From JBOFGK01 sp051649085 (GTDB taxonomy: Bacteria; Bacillota_I; Bacilli_A; UBA3375), in assembly GCA_051649085.1 (NCBI GenBank), contig JBOFGK010000010.1, positions 1 through 64,000 of the forward strand: a DNA stretch of 64,000 nucleotides, given 5' to 3'. Below are positions 20,201 to 28,402 of this stretch, piece after piece (the first letter of the stretch is position 1; each line of letters opens with the position of its first letter). A model generated the notes under the pieces. It made no database searches and was not told where the DNA came from. It worked only from the letters and a program-made list of their open reading frames with translations. A program made the position numbers and the translations under genes.

Positions 20201-22480
20201 CAAGCGGCAAATAACACTCAAATGACACGTGGAAGTGAGTATTATGCAGTGCTTGTAGCAGACTTTGATCAAAATCAAGATGGGGTAATTGATGTAACCT
20301 TACCACAAGACCCAACAGCATTAAATAAATCATTATTAGTCAGTCCGGGTCGAAATGAAGTGAATTTTGGAAGTTATATTTCAACGATTGGAAATCAAGA
20401 TGCTTTTAATTATTATTATACAGATATTGATAATGCAATTCAAACTAAAAGAATTGATATAAACGGAGTTAATTTTAATCTTGGTGATAAAGATGTTGCA
20501 GGTAGAATAATAATTGATCGAGCTAATAGAGTAAATGCCATTGTAAGAAATGATGTAACACCAACTCAATCCAAAAATTTAGCAGTGATGAATAAAACGT
20601 ACACGCAAAATAATCTAGGAACAGTTAGTTATACACTTGTAAATGCAAATAATAATTTACAGATAAATTTGGCAAATAATGCACAAAGAGAAAAAGTAGT
20701 AGCATATGAAATTACGATTAAAGAAAAAAATGGTACAAATAGTCTTAAAATTACAGATATAGCTGAAATAAATGGAAGATTAGTAATTCCACTTACAAGA
20801 TTACAACAATTTATTGGAAAAACAATGGTAGTTGATGTTAAAGCACTATACGATTCAGGATTAGGAACTGCTCCAAATCAGTTTACTTATAAGCAAACAA
20901 CTGCTCCAAATTATGTTGTATATGGTGCTGATGTACCAACGTTAGGTCGTGGTTCGGAGTATATTATGAAAACACAAGTAGTTACTTGGCGTTCATACAA
21001 CCAAATTAGAGTAGAGGCTACTAATAGTTTAGGTGCGAAAGTAACTGATGATTTTACGCTTGCTAATGGAGATGTTACCAAAAGGAATATTACATCAACG
21101 ATGAATCAAGTGTTAGAATACGACATTGCATCACCAAATAAAGAAATCCAAATTGATTCGATTTTACCAACAGTCGATGCACTAGAATTTATTCCACTTT
21201 TAGATGGATTTGAAGTTGTATATCTATCAGATGATAGTGAAAGTGATAAAATTTTAAATAATAGATTATATCTTAATTTTAGACAACTAAATACTGGTGC
21301 TACAACAAGAAAAGAAATTCCAAAGAGACCGAATAACGAAATAAATAAAGTGGCTGTTAACGGTTTAATTCCAAATACAGATTATGAAATCTTTATTTCT
21401 GCGGATTTATCAAGCGGACAAATGTCAAGTCCTGTCTACAGCTTAATCAACAATTCGATTAGATTTGTATATCGAGCGAAAACCTTAGGAACAGTAAATC
21501 TTCTATCAATCGATCCTCAAGTTAAAGCTACTTCAAGTACGGATAAAGGGATTGAGTTTACAATTGATACGAGAAGTTCAGAGGGAGTGAATTTAGTTAA
21601 ATATTCATTATATGATTCAAAAAATAATTTAATTGATTATGCAATACCTAATGATGGGAAAATTGATCTATTATATAAAAAATATGTTCCGTTTAATAAA
21701 GCGAAAAACTTTTTACCAAACAATTCATATTCGTTGAAAATAGAGTTTTTCCTTGAAAGACCAGGGGAAGATACAATAAATGTTGGGTCGTTTGACAAAC
21801 CATTTACTGTTACGACACTAACTCCACCATCATTTTCAATTAATCCACGAGCAACAAATAATTCAATTGAGTTTAGAGCAACTGTTGTTGATAATTATTT
21901 TACAGCTGTAAATGGAAAATATAAAATAAGTGTCTTTGGTCCATCGGGAGCAGCCATTAATGTACCAAATGTTACAAATGTCGAACATAATATCTCAGAT
22001 GTTAATAAAAACATTGTAATTCCAGGTTTAAGTGCAAGTTCAGCATATCGAATCGTCCTTAGTTCAACGGTTGATCTTGGTTTTGATGGAACAACTAGAA
22101 ATGCTGAAAGACAGTTTGATATAACAACTAACAATGACTTGAATATTAATATTGGATCTGTTTTTTCGAGTCTTATTAATAAAAAAGTATACTTACAATT
22201 TATTGATAGTGTTAATTTGAATAGAATAACTGACATTTCTTATTCAATATTCGATTCAAAAGGTGAGTTAGTAAATACTAGAACAATGAGATTCCAAGGT
22301 GTAGGTAACGATGCGTTTTCAACATTTGAGATTCCATTTGAATTTGAAAACAATGGTGGATACACAATTCAACTTGAATTTTATAGTAACGGTTTAATTG
22401 TAGCTAGAAATACTCAAACAGTCTTTATTTCAGGACAAAATGTTATTAGTGAAATGGTTAGAAAAGTATTTGGAGGATAG
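17213..22480 (+). CDS. Giant membrane-anchored extracellular protein of the F1-like ATPase locus
   Basis: This 1,755-residue protein has an N-terminal membrane anchor or signal (about residues 9-32), then a beta-rich head domain to about residue 250. A low-complexity linker with a run of ten asparagines and an AGGAGGSN stretch (about 262-300) follows, then roughly a dozen FN3/Ig-like beta domains. The first (about 335-430) contains the pattern LSPDTEYIFKVQAEYEF, matching LKPNTEYKVSLIHVLKK in the next gene and LKPGTEYSVEVMYEFE in the protein at 29813. There is no C-terminal sorting signal; it ends with a short amphipathic helix (ISEMVRKVFGG), like the next protein. It is expected to face the outside, held by the N-terminal helix. 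It is the first gene of the operon, with a stop codon directly abutting the next start. I do not recognise a named family. Confidence 0.8.
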   Translation: MKEIFKNKLLLTISVLIISVVAGVLTFSIQSLSAKTLIDKGYIINSEKEDNNVTFFNQDTKLKKKYPENYAFNSIEDQNVVVPNTTFIHYDNSLGAFKNGVLLNIDEVDKTPINYYALNEETLLKKNSGNSYNFNLTADEETEVVNGIWKISDQKYMVIAPTINAVLGKNRETTENYVELEYVEGDVVKLSNENISLKTIATNAYLELNGGVKIDLSTRDVLKNNKSKLNLTSMIINSNDNIVTLPNANEVADATKEEDKKDNATANTPGTPNNNNNNNNNNPNAQGDAGGAGGSNGLSNIADGINQFFKDLAQVKNESDNNQEEANSKIPTFLLSEFKVNSIGVQANIDIVDEDNLLSGGSRVLIFERSTNKLVYQSNINQGDFKASINTNVLSPDTEYIFKVQAEYEFRGVKYSNDFIQRNFTTNSIGINYDIKTTKEDGVTVNVKIDNTSLLTNGDLILLNDKDEKINEASINIETAKEAAGFDIIFTNLDPNTDYKLKLDNLLYNSVTTVFLNEQPLTFKTLKTPIKFGDLTVSVDKVNSVLNFNIRELVDANRGIKSISYDVYAPDNLTNSLYSIQSRDANVRVVFEDTKLSRNTSYVVKGKIVFDNNLVDVIYETNFSQPFSLDGNKFPLVEYRAASEITNNTFDGFFTVQTNGSIIVDSKVRYVVQNSVKEIVADEEASIVVNDGKAELDMSLIGLRSGETHTIEFFADVDIIDGNVPVKNALIGGFTVNTLKSVPFKSNFNVVDEKVEAFNIEAQLQSNSPEDEKLSLHQAKTLKGVNFRLYKSTVDEVITPDFRPSGTLISSSDIFTENPQWGESDLEEKMYRNARSLLPTDFNFKNEDIQEPVINGVVNPNYSEYYIMEASYSEDQSPTPNRIDFVPESRFVKFKPYAKIPDINPDDAFEITATTNGQKGNAKNLELDDDTIVSYTFKPRLKNDTGILAKVTTKIYRKEGTRLIEMTNLQRSTTYRPNDREIASYTYELGNGIAAGQAANNTQMTRGSEYYAVLVADFDQNQDGVIDVTLPQDPTALNKSLLVSPGRNEVNFGSYISTIGNQDAFNYYYTDIDNAIQTKRIDINGVNFNLGDKDVAGRIIIDRANRVNAIVRNDVTPTQSKNLAVMNKTYTQNNLGTVSYTLVNANNNLQINLANNAQREKVVAYEITIKEKNGTNSLKITDIAEINGRLVIPLTRLQQFIGKTMVVDVKALYDSGLGTAPNQFTYKQTTAPNYVVYGADVPTLGRGSEYIMKTQVVTWRSYNQIRVEATNSLGAKVTDDFTLANGDVTKRNITSTMNQVLEYDIASPNKEIQIDSILPTVDALEFIPLLDGFEVVYLSDDSESDKILNNRLYLNFRQLNTGATTRKEIPKRPNNEINKVAVNGLIPNTDYEIFISADLSSGQMSSPVYSLINNSIRFVYRAKTLGTVNLLSIDPQVKATSSTDKGIEFTIDTRSSEGVNLVKYSLYDSKNNLIDYAIPNDGKIDLLYKKYVPFNKAKNFLPNNSYSLKIEFFLERPGEDTINVGSFDKPFTVTTLTPPSFSINPRATNNSIEFRATVVDNYFTAVNGKYKISVFGPSGAAINVPNVTNVEHNISDVNKNIVIPGLSASSAYRIVLSSTVDLGFDGTTRNAERQFDITTNNDLNINIGSVFSSLINKKVYLQFIDSVNLNRITDISYSIFDSKGELVNTRTMRFQGVGNDAFSTFEIPFEFENNGGYTIQLEFYSNGLIVARNTQTVFISGQNVISEMVRKVFGG
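18027..18062 (+). repeat. Asparagine-codon repeat (linker)
   Basis: About ten consecutive AAT/AAC codons encode an Asn run in the flexible linker between the head domain and the first FN3-like domain. AAC/AAT triplet repeats of this kind can change length by slippage without shifting the frame. Confidence 0.7.
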
Positions 22481-23998
22481 ATGAGAAAAATGAATAAAAA
22501 AAACAAAATATCCTTTATGATTTTTGTTGCAACAATCGTGTTAGTACTTGGTACGATTTCAACATTAATTTTCGCATCCGAAAAGCCAGCACCAGTTAAT
22601 TTAGAGGTGAAAAAGGATAGCGTAATTTTTGGTGATGATAGTACGGTACGTAACGTCGATAAAGATAGTAAAGTAAGAGAAGAATGGAATGGAAAATTTT
22701 ATTTGGAAAAGGCAGATATTGGAAGTACTCCGTTAGTTCTTGATGAAACTGGCTTAAAGCTATTGGGGAATATTGTTGAAGTCAAAGAGGATGGTTCAGT
22801 AACTGACTTTGGAAAACTAACGGAAAACGCCCTTGATGAAACTGGATTTTTCAAATTAGCTGATAGAAAGTATTTAATTGTAAGTAATCAAATTACAGAT
22901 AAAAACAAACTTATGCTTAATGATTTTGTAATTGTAAATATTGATAAAAATGGTAGTGGACAATTAGTCAATCAAACAACAAACTTCAAAACAATTGAGC
23001 CACTGAAGTTAGCTTTTGGGCAATTTGAATTTGACATTGCAAATGAAAGACTAACTGTAAAAAAAGAGCAAATTGATCTAACTAAAATAAATGGTACAAC
23101 AAACGAATATAGTAAGCTACTTGCTGAAAAAAATGCCAAAAATGGAACAACTAATACTGACAACAAAGATCAAACTGACACAGCAAATGGTCAAAATCAA
23201 ACAGCAGGTACGAACAATAACTCTACATCTAATAACGGAGCTGGTGGAACTGGAACTGGTGGTGGTGGAACTGGTGGCGGTGGTAACGCTCCAAGTATTA
23301 AACCACCAAGTATTAAAGATCTTGAAAACTTGTTCAAACCACCAAAAGAAAATGGGATTGATTCAATTAAACCAGTTGCAAGAATCAATAATTTAGCATC
23401 ATCAATTAATAGTATTACAGTTGATTACTTTATTTCGGATTTAGCAAACAGTATTGAAAAAGCATATTTAGAAATAGATGACGGAAAAGCAATAACTAGA
23501 TTAGATGTGAATACAAATCAAACAACATACGAAGTTCAATCGCTAAAACCAAACACTGAATACAAAGTTTCTTTAATTCACGTATTAAAAAAGACTGATG
23601 CTTTAACCGACACAAGCGAGGTTATAAATGATGTGCGTAACGTTAGAACAAAAGAATTAAAAACTAAAATTGTTGTCCGTGAAATAACAAGAGAAAGAAT
23701 TCAAGTTAATGTACAAATGGATCGTGATTTCTTTATTGATTCGGGGAAAATTCAATTAGTATCAGGGGAGACAGTGATTGCCGAACAAGCAATTGATGCG
23801 AATAAAGTTTTATTATTTGAAGGATGGAATACTAGTTTTAATATTCCAGAAGCAAACCAAACAGATAAAGAATATAAAATTAGATTTGCAGATATTATAT
23901 ATCAAAAAGAAAAAGTAGAAATCGATAAAGAATACTTTGTCTCAAATCCGTTTGAAACAAATTTGATTAGTAGGATTTTAAATAAAATATTTAATTAA
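22481..23998 (+). CDS. Membrane-anchored extracellular protein, short paralogue of the upstream giant
   Basis: The 505-residue product begins directly after the upstream stop codon, with GGAGG four bases ahead of the ATG. It has an N-terminal membrane helix (about 10-32) and a beta-rich head domain (about 35-215). Its segment LADRKYLIVSNQI parallels ISDQKYMVIAPTI in the upstream giant. A Thr/Asn/Gly-rich linker (about 220-275) with GTGGGGTGGGG follows, then two FN3-like domains and a short amphipathic end (LISRILNKIFN). The architecture is a condensed copy of the 1,755-residue protein, so the two are probably partners or alternative subunits of one extracellular assembly. No enzymatic motif is visible. 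Confidence 0.75.
   Translation: MRKMNKKNKISFMIFVATIVLVLGTISTLIFASEKPAPVNLEVKKDSVIFGDDSTVRNVDKDSKVREEWNGKFYLEKADIGSTPLVLDETGLKLLGNIVEVKEDGSVTDFGKLTENALDETGFFKLADRKYLIVSNQITDKNKLMLNDFVIVNIDKNGSGQLVNQTTNFKTIEPLKLAFGQFEFDIANERLTVKKEQIDLTKINGTTNEYSKLLAEKNAKNGTTNTDNKDQTDTANGQNQTAGTNNNSTSNNGAGGTGTGGGGTGGGGNAPSIKPPSIKDLENLFKPPKENGIDSIKPVARINNLASSINSITVDYFISDLANSIEKAYLEIDDGKAITRLDVNTNQTTYEVQSLKPNTEYKVSLIHVLKKTDALTDTSEVINDVRNVRTKELKTKIVVREITRERIQVNVQMDRDFFIDSGKIQLVSGETVIAEQAIDANKVLLFEGWNTSFNIPEANQTDKEYKIRFADIIYQKEKVEIDKEYFVSNPFETNLISRILNKIFN
23226..23289 (+). repeat. Glycine-codon repeat (linker)
   Basis: Imperfect GGTGG(A/T)ACTGG units encode a Gly/Thr-rich flexible linker. The other two large exported proteins of the locus have linkers in the equivalent place, Asn-rich in one and Gly/Asp/Ser-rich in the other. 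Confidence 0.6.
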
Positions 23999-24009
23999 TA
24001 AGGAGAAAA

Positions 24010-24255
24010 ATGGAACAGATTATAGCAGCATCATTAGGATCAATTGGAACAATGTTAGGTTTAGCGTTTTTAGGTTTATGTATCGGACTGGGAATTTTAG
24101 GATCGAAAAGTGCGGAATCAGTAGGTAGAAATCCTGAAACAAAAAGTGATGTAATTCAAACAGTAATGGTAGTTGCAGTAATAATGTCAATTCTAATTTT
24201 ATTATTATTTGCATTTGTATTGATTTTATTATTTTTCAACCCATACGTAGCGTAG
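24010..24255 (+). CDS. c-ring-like proteolipid (F0 subunit c homologue) lacking the ion-binding carboxylate
   Basis: The 81-residue product is a two-helix hairpin with the subunit c pattern. Helix 1 carries the small-residue packing motif (LGLCIGLGILG), the polar loop reads GRNPE in place of the usual ARQPE, and helix 2 is very hydrophobic. In ordinary c subunits helix 2 has a Glu or Asp that carries H+ or Na+. Aligning from the RNPE loop, that position is Ser in AVIMSILILLL, and neither helix contains any acidic residue. A c-ring made of this protein should not translocate protons or sodium. The ATG follows AAGGAG. The gene sits directly upstream of the stalk and F1-like genes, as in atp operons, so it is expected to form the membrane rotor or anchor of this F1-like complex. 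Confidence 0.85.
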   Translation: MEQIIAASLGSIGTMLGLAFLGLCIGLGILGSKSAESVGRNPETKSDVIQTVMVVAVIMSILILLLFAFVLILLFFNPYVA

Positions 24256-24264
24256 GTGATATAA

Positions 24265-24999
24265 ATGGTAATTAAAATTATTGCAATTGTTTTACTTTTA
24301 GTAATTTGTGTTGGATTGATTTATATGATCATAAACTCAATTGCTCAAAATATGAATAATAAAATAAGTACTGATTTAGTGAATAAGTTATCGGTTTTTG
24401 ATGAAATAATTGAGGGGAAAAGAGAACTTCTTAATGAGTTAAACCAAAAGATTGAATCATTTGATTTATCAAAAGAGGAACCAATTGTTATCTATCAAGA
24501 TCGATACAATTTTCAAGAAAAAGATATCTTATACAAAGATGAAGAATTTCGTGATAATTATTTGGAAATAAAAAATAAGTATCAAAATTTAGAAGAAAAT
24601 TTAACAATAATAAAACAATTTGTTGGCGAAAATGGAACAAAAAATGGCGAATTATATACCGATTTTGCAGAAATGGAAAAAAAATTATCATGTCAATTAA
24701 TCGAAGAGCTTTTAGTCTTGGAAAAAAATGAACAAATAGAGCACTTACAAGCTGCTTTCAATACAAATCAAAAATTAATTCTTGAAAAGTATTGTGATGA
24801 AAATACATTTGATATTTTTGACTTTATATTTTACGTTGAAGTTGAAAAAGAAAAAAATGACAATCAAATTTATATCATTGGAACACAAGAATATGAAAAT
24901 ATTCAAAATGAGTTTGTTAAATATGTTTATGATTCGAATGTAATTGAAGGATTTAAAATAAAATACAAAAACACAATCTATGATTATAGTTTTTGCTAA
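24265..24999 (+). CDS. Peripheral-stalk-like protein with b-type N-terminus and delta-like C-terminus
   Basis: The 244-residue product starts with one membrane helix (about 3-26), then a long charged, helix-forming stretch (about 30-190) like subunit b. It ends with a compact alpha/beta segment. The last 25 residues (SNVIEGFKIKYKNTIYDYSF) resemble the end of the delta (OSCP) subunit, where an I-G-G-hydrophobic turn is followed by a D-x-S strand. A single protein combining b and delta roles would explain the absence of a separate delta gene; mycobacterial b-delta fusions are a precedent. The position between the c-like and alpha-like genes matches b/delta in atp operons. The delta-like assignment rests on a short match and is inference. 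Confidence 0.6.
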   Translation: MVIKIIAIVLLLVICVGLIYMIINSIAQNMNNKISTDLVNKLSVFDEIIEGKRELLNELNQKIESFDLSKEEPIVIYQDRYNFQEKDILYKDEEFRDNYLEIKNKYQNLEENLTIIKQFVGENGTKNGELYTDFAEMEKKLSCQLIEELLVLEKNEQIEHLQAAFNTNQKLILEKYCDENTFDIFDFIFYVEVEKEKNDNQIYIIGTQEYENIQNEFVKYVYDSNVIEGFKIKYKNTIYDYSFC

Positions 25000-25007
25000 G
25001 GAGTAAA

Positions 25008-26276
25008 ATGATGAAAAAAAATACTTTATCAACGGGAAAGGTAACACTGGTAAAAGATTTTTTAATTGAAGTTAAAGGATTTGTTGATGCACCTTACTTT
25101 GGGTGTGTAGAAATTCCAAATAAAGCACGTGGATATATTTCAGAAATAACACCTCAATTTGTAAAAGTTGTACTAGTCGAAAAGACAAGTGATATTTTTG
25201 TTGGTGATGAAATTATTTTAACAAGTCCAGAGTATCAAGCATTATATTCACCTGATAGTTTAGGTTGTATAATTGATATTTTCGGAAATAATTTATTGAA
25301 CAATAAAAAATTCCGTCGATGTATGTCAATGAAAATTGAAAATCCAAATACAGCAATTATGGATAGAAGTGATGTAAAAAGACCACTTCATACGGGAATT
25401 TCTGGTATCGATATGATGTACCCAATTGGGATGGGACAAAGACAGTTGATTATTGGTGAAAAGAAAACTGGTAAAACACAAATTGCTTTAGATACAATTG
25501 TTAACCTAAGAAATAAAAAAGTGCTTTGTATCTACATTGCAGTTGGAAAAACTAAAAAAGAAATAAAAGAAATATATAATAATTTACAAAAACGCGATAG
25601 TATGAAAAAAACTATTATCATTGCGGCAACGAATGATCAATTACCATCAGTTAGAACGTTAACACCGTTTGTTGGTTTATCAATCGCTGAAGAGTATTTA
25701 AAAAAGAAAAAAGATGTACTAGTTATTATTGATGATTTAAAAGCACATGCGGACACTTACCGAGAAATTAGTTTATTGAGTAACAAAACACCTGGTAGAG
25801 GAGCATATCCGCCTGATATTTTCTATTTACATTCTAGATTATTAGAAAAAGGTTGTCAACATGTTAATGGTGGATCAATTACAATTTTACCAATTGTTGA
25901 AACAAAAACATCAGATATTACAGATTACATTTCGACAAATATTATTTCAATAACTGATGGACAAATTGTTTTATCGAGAAAAAGTTTTGAAAATGGTCAA
26001 AAGCCAGCAATTAATTTTGGATTATCTGTATCACGACTTGGTGGTGCTGTTCAGACTGATGATATGAAACGAATTGGTAACCAGGTTAGACGAGAATTAC
26101 TTGCTTATTTAGAGAAAAAAAGTATTTATGAATTGACAAATCTGGATGATTTAACCCCAAGTATTAGAAAACAATTAGAGGATGGAAATGCAATTTTAGA
26201 AGCACTTGAACAGTATAAATTTATGCCACTTAAATCAAATGAAATGGTTGATTTATTTGGAAGGTTTAGTAAATAA
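25008..26276 (+). CDS. F1-like ATPase alpha subunit homologue
   Basis: The 422-residue product clearly resembles ATP synthase alpha. It has the P-loop GEKKTGKTQ (about 150-158; canonical GDRQTGKT), IIDDLKAHADTYREISLL, GAYPPDIFYLHSRLLEK, ISITDGQIVLSRKSF and SVSRLGGAVQ, which keeps the alpha arginine that reaches into the beta catalytic site. It differs from ordinary alpha (about 500-510 residues) at both ends. The N-terminal helix that normally binds delta is missing, so the protein begins at the beta-barrel, and about 60 residues of the C-terminal helical domain are missing. The ATG at 25008 follows AAGGAG. It would form the non-catalytic part of a cytoplasmic alpha3beta3 head. The stop overlaps the gamma-like start (TAATG). 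Confidence 0.9.
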   Translation: MMKKNTLSTGKVTLVKDFLIEVKGFVDAPYFGCVEIPNKARGYISEITPQFVKVVLVEKTSDIFVGDEIILTSPEYQALYSPDSLGCIIDIFGNNLLNNKKFRRCMSMKIENPNTAIMDRSDVKRPLHTGISGIDMMYPIGMGQRQLIIGEKKTGKTQIALDTIVNLRNKKVLCIYIAVGKTKKEIKEIYNNLQKRDSMKKTIIIAATNDQLPSVRTLTPFVGLSIAEEYLKKKKDVLVIIDDLKAHADTYREISLLSNKTPGRGAYPPDIFYLHSRLLEKGCQHVNGGSITILPIVETKTSDITDYISTNIISITDGQIVLSRKSFENGQKPAINFGLSVSRLGGAVQTDDMKRIGNQVRRELLAYLEKKSIYELTNLDDLTPSIRKQLEDGNAILEALEQYKFMPLKSNEMVDLFGRFSK

Positions 26277-27031
26277 TGAGAATAAAAAATATTGTAAAAG
26301 TAATGAATTTCCACTCACTAATTAGGGTTGATGTATCCAAGAAACAAGCGGAAAAATATTTAGATATTCAGCAAGAATTGTTTCAAATGATTGGTGATAT
26401 TTTAAATAACAAAAACATAATAATTGATAATAAGCTTAAATTACCTGATAAAATACTGAACATTTTTATCGGTAGTGACATTGGATTTTGTGGGAATTAT
26501 AATAGTTCTAGTAAAGAAAATCTATTGAAGACTAATGAAGATTCAATTATTATTGGTAAAAAATTATTTAGAGATAGCGACAATGTTAAACTAAAAGTTA
26601 AAAATGAAGAGTTAGCAGATAATATCAATGATATCATGAATATTATTTTAGTTGATAATGAATTTCAATATGGTGAGATCAACATTTTATATTTTGATTA
26701 TCAAACAATGAGTAATATGCCATATAAAAGTCAAAAAATTTTTCCGATTGAATTAGAAACAGGAACAAGTTCAAATTTTAATGATTTTACGTTTGAAGGA
26801 GATGTAAATACGATTTTAAATAATTTAATATCGTTATATCTAAAGTATCAAATTTTAATCTCATTTATTAAATCAAAATGTGCTGAAAATATTTTTAGAA
26901 AAGATATCACGACTGATTCTTTAAAAAAGATTGAAGAACTAGAAGAAGAACAAAAACTTAGAGATCTTAAAATAAAAAAAGATTTGGAATTTGAAAAAAT
27001 TCTTGAAACATTTGTTAAATTAAAGAAATAG
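26276..27031 (+). CDS. F1-like ATPase gamma subunit homologue (central shaft)
   Basis: The 251-residue product keeps the gamma signature region SDIGFCGNYN (canonical SDRGLCGGFN) at about residue 68. It has a basic N-terminal helix and a charged C-terminal helix (KKIEELEEEQKLRDLKIKKD) that would form the coiled-coil shaft inside the alpha3beta3 head. It is diverged and slightly shorter than standard gamma (about 285). The position between alpha-like and beta-like genes matches the atpAGDC order. It would link rotation of the head to the c-like ring. Confidence 0.8.
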   Translation: MRIKNIVKVMNFHSLIRVDVSKKQAEKYLDIQQELFQMIGDILNNKNIIIDNKLKLPDKILNIFIGSDIGFCGNYNSSSKENLLKTNEDSIIIGKKLFRDSDNVKLKVKNEELADNINDIMNIILVDNEFQYGEINILYFDYQTMSNMPYKSQKIFPIELETGTSSNFNDFTFEGDVNTILNNLISLYLKYQILISFIKSKCAENIFRKDITTDSLKKIEELEEEQKLRDLKIKKDLEFEKILETFVKLKK

Positions 27032-27040
27032 GAGGATAAC

Positions 27041-28402
27041 ATGGAATATGCAAAAATCATTAGTATTTCAGAAATGTCAGTAGAAATTTTAACAGACATT
27101 AATGATTTTATGACTAAAGAATTACTGGTTGCAACAGTCGGTAAAAAAAAGTACAATTTGGAAGTTGTAGAAATAAATAAAAAAATTGTTAGGTGTTTAC
27201 CACTTGATCCAGTAATTGGTTTAAATTCTAGTGCAAGAATTAAGCGATTAAACAAAACAATTCAAATGAGTTATTCTGATTCTATTTTAGGTAGAGTCTA
27301 TAATTCTTTTGGAGAACCGATTGATAATAATCCAATTGATACAGAAAGTACAACAAAAGGTATTTATGAAAAATCTTTAGCAATTAGTGATGTAAACATC
27401 GATACTGAAATTGCTTGGACTGGGATTAAAGTAATTGACTTTTTTGCTCCAATGGAAAAAGGATTCAAAATGGGACTACTTGGAGGTGCTGGAGTTGGTA
27501 AAACGGTTTTGATTAAAGAGCTTATAAATAATGTATACAAAGGTTATTCTTCTAACTCGGTTTTTGTTGGAGTTGGGGAAAGAAGTCGTGAAGGAAATGA
27601 GCTATATTTTGAAATGAAAGAAGCAGATTTACTTGATAAGATGGCAATAGTTTTTGGACAAATGGGTGATAATTCAGTATCAAGATCAAGGGCGGTTTAT
27701 ACGGGACTTACGGCAGCTGAGTACTTACGAGATGAGAAAAAACAAGATGTTTTATTATTTATTGATAATATGTACCGTTTTGTGCAAGCAAATGCAGAAA
27801 TTTCAGCAAGTTTAGGGCGTATGCCAATTGAAAATGGATATTCTTCAACACTTGCATCGGATATTAGTATTGCTGAAGAAAGAATAAATTCAACAGCTGA
27901 TGGATCAATCACATCGTTCCAAGCTATTTATATACCAGCCGATGATTTATCTGATGAAGCAGTTCAGTCAATTACAACTCACCTTGATGGGAAAATTGTA
28001 CTAAGTCGTAGTGTTGCGGAAAAAGGATTATATCCGGCAATCGATGTTTTCAATACATCAAGTAAATTGATTGATATTGAAAAAATTGGTCAAAAGCATT
28101 ATAATCTTGTAGAAAAAGCACTTCAATTCTTAACAAGATATGATGAATTAGAAGAAATTATTTTAGTTCTTGGGATTGATGAACTTTCACAAACTGATAA
28201 AAATATTTTTTTCCGTACAAGAAAGTTAAGAAATTATTTTTCTCAACCGATGTTTGTTGCAGAAAATTATACAGGTATAAAAGGGGAATTTGTAAAAATA
28301 GAGGATGTTATATCAGATGTTGATGGGATTTTAGAAGGAAGATACGATCATTTAGAAGAAGATGATTTCAAATATATTGGTAGGATAATTGATGAAAGCT
28401 AA
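27041..28402 (+). CDS. F1-like ATPase beta subunit homologue (catalytic)
   Basis: The 453-residue product retains all key catalytic features of ATP synthase beta. It has the P-loop GGAGVGKTV (about 148-156), GERSREGNE with the general-base glutamate (about 180), the Walker B strand DVLLFIDNMYRF, YIPADDLSDEAV and the adenine-pocket tyrosine in GLYPAIDVF. ATP hydrolysis is therefore expected. The DELSEED torque lever is changed to DELSQTD (about 380), losing two acidic residues that face gamma. The ribosome-binding site AGGAGG precedes the ATG. The gene overlaps the epsilon-like gene by 11 bases. The protein belongs with the diverged F1-like ATPases rather than with a standard atpD; a housekeeping F1F0 operon, if any, lies outside the window. 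Confidence 0.93.
   Translation: MEYAKIISISEMSVEILTDINDFMTKELLVATVGKKKYNLEVVEINKKIVRCLPLDPVIGLNSSARIKRLNKTIQMSYSDSILGRVYNSFGEPIDNNPIDTESTTKGIYEKSLAISDVNIDTEIAWTGIKVIDFFAPMEKGFKMGLLGGAGVGKTVLIKELINNVYKGYSSNSVFVGVGERSREGNELYFEMKEADLLDKMAIVFGQMGDNSVSRSRAVYTGLTAAEYLRDEKKQDVLLFIDNMYRFVQANAEISASLGRMPIENGYSSTLASDISIAEERINSTADGSITSFQAIYIPADDLSDEAVQSITTHLDGKIVLSRSVAEKGLYPAIDVFNTSSKLIDIEKIGQKHYNLVEKALQFLTRYDELEEIILVLGIDELSQTDKNIFFRTRKLRNYFSQPMFVAENYTGIKGEFVKIEDVISDVDGILEGRYDHLEEDDFKYIGRIIDES

Noticed and set aside
23091..23396. 101-codon plus-strand frame inside the 505-residue exported protein
   Set aside because: It is a shadow of the Gly/Thr linker in another frame, with a composition unlike neighbouring proteins and no ribosome-binding site.
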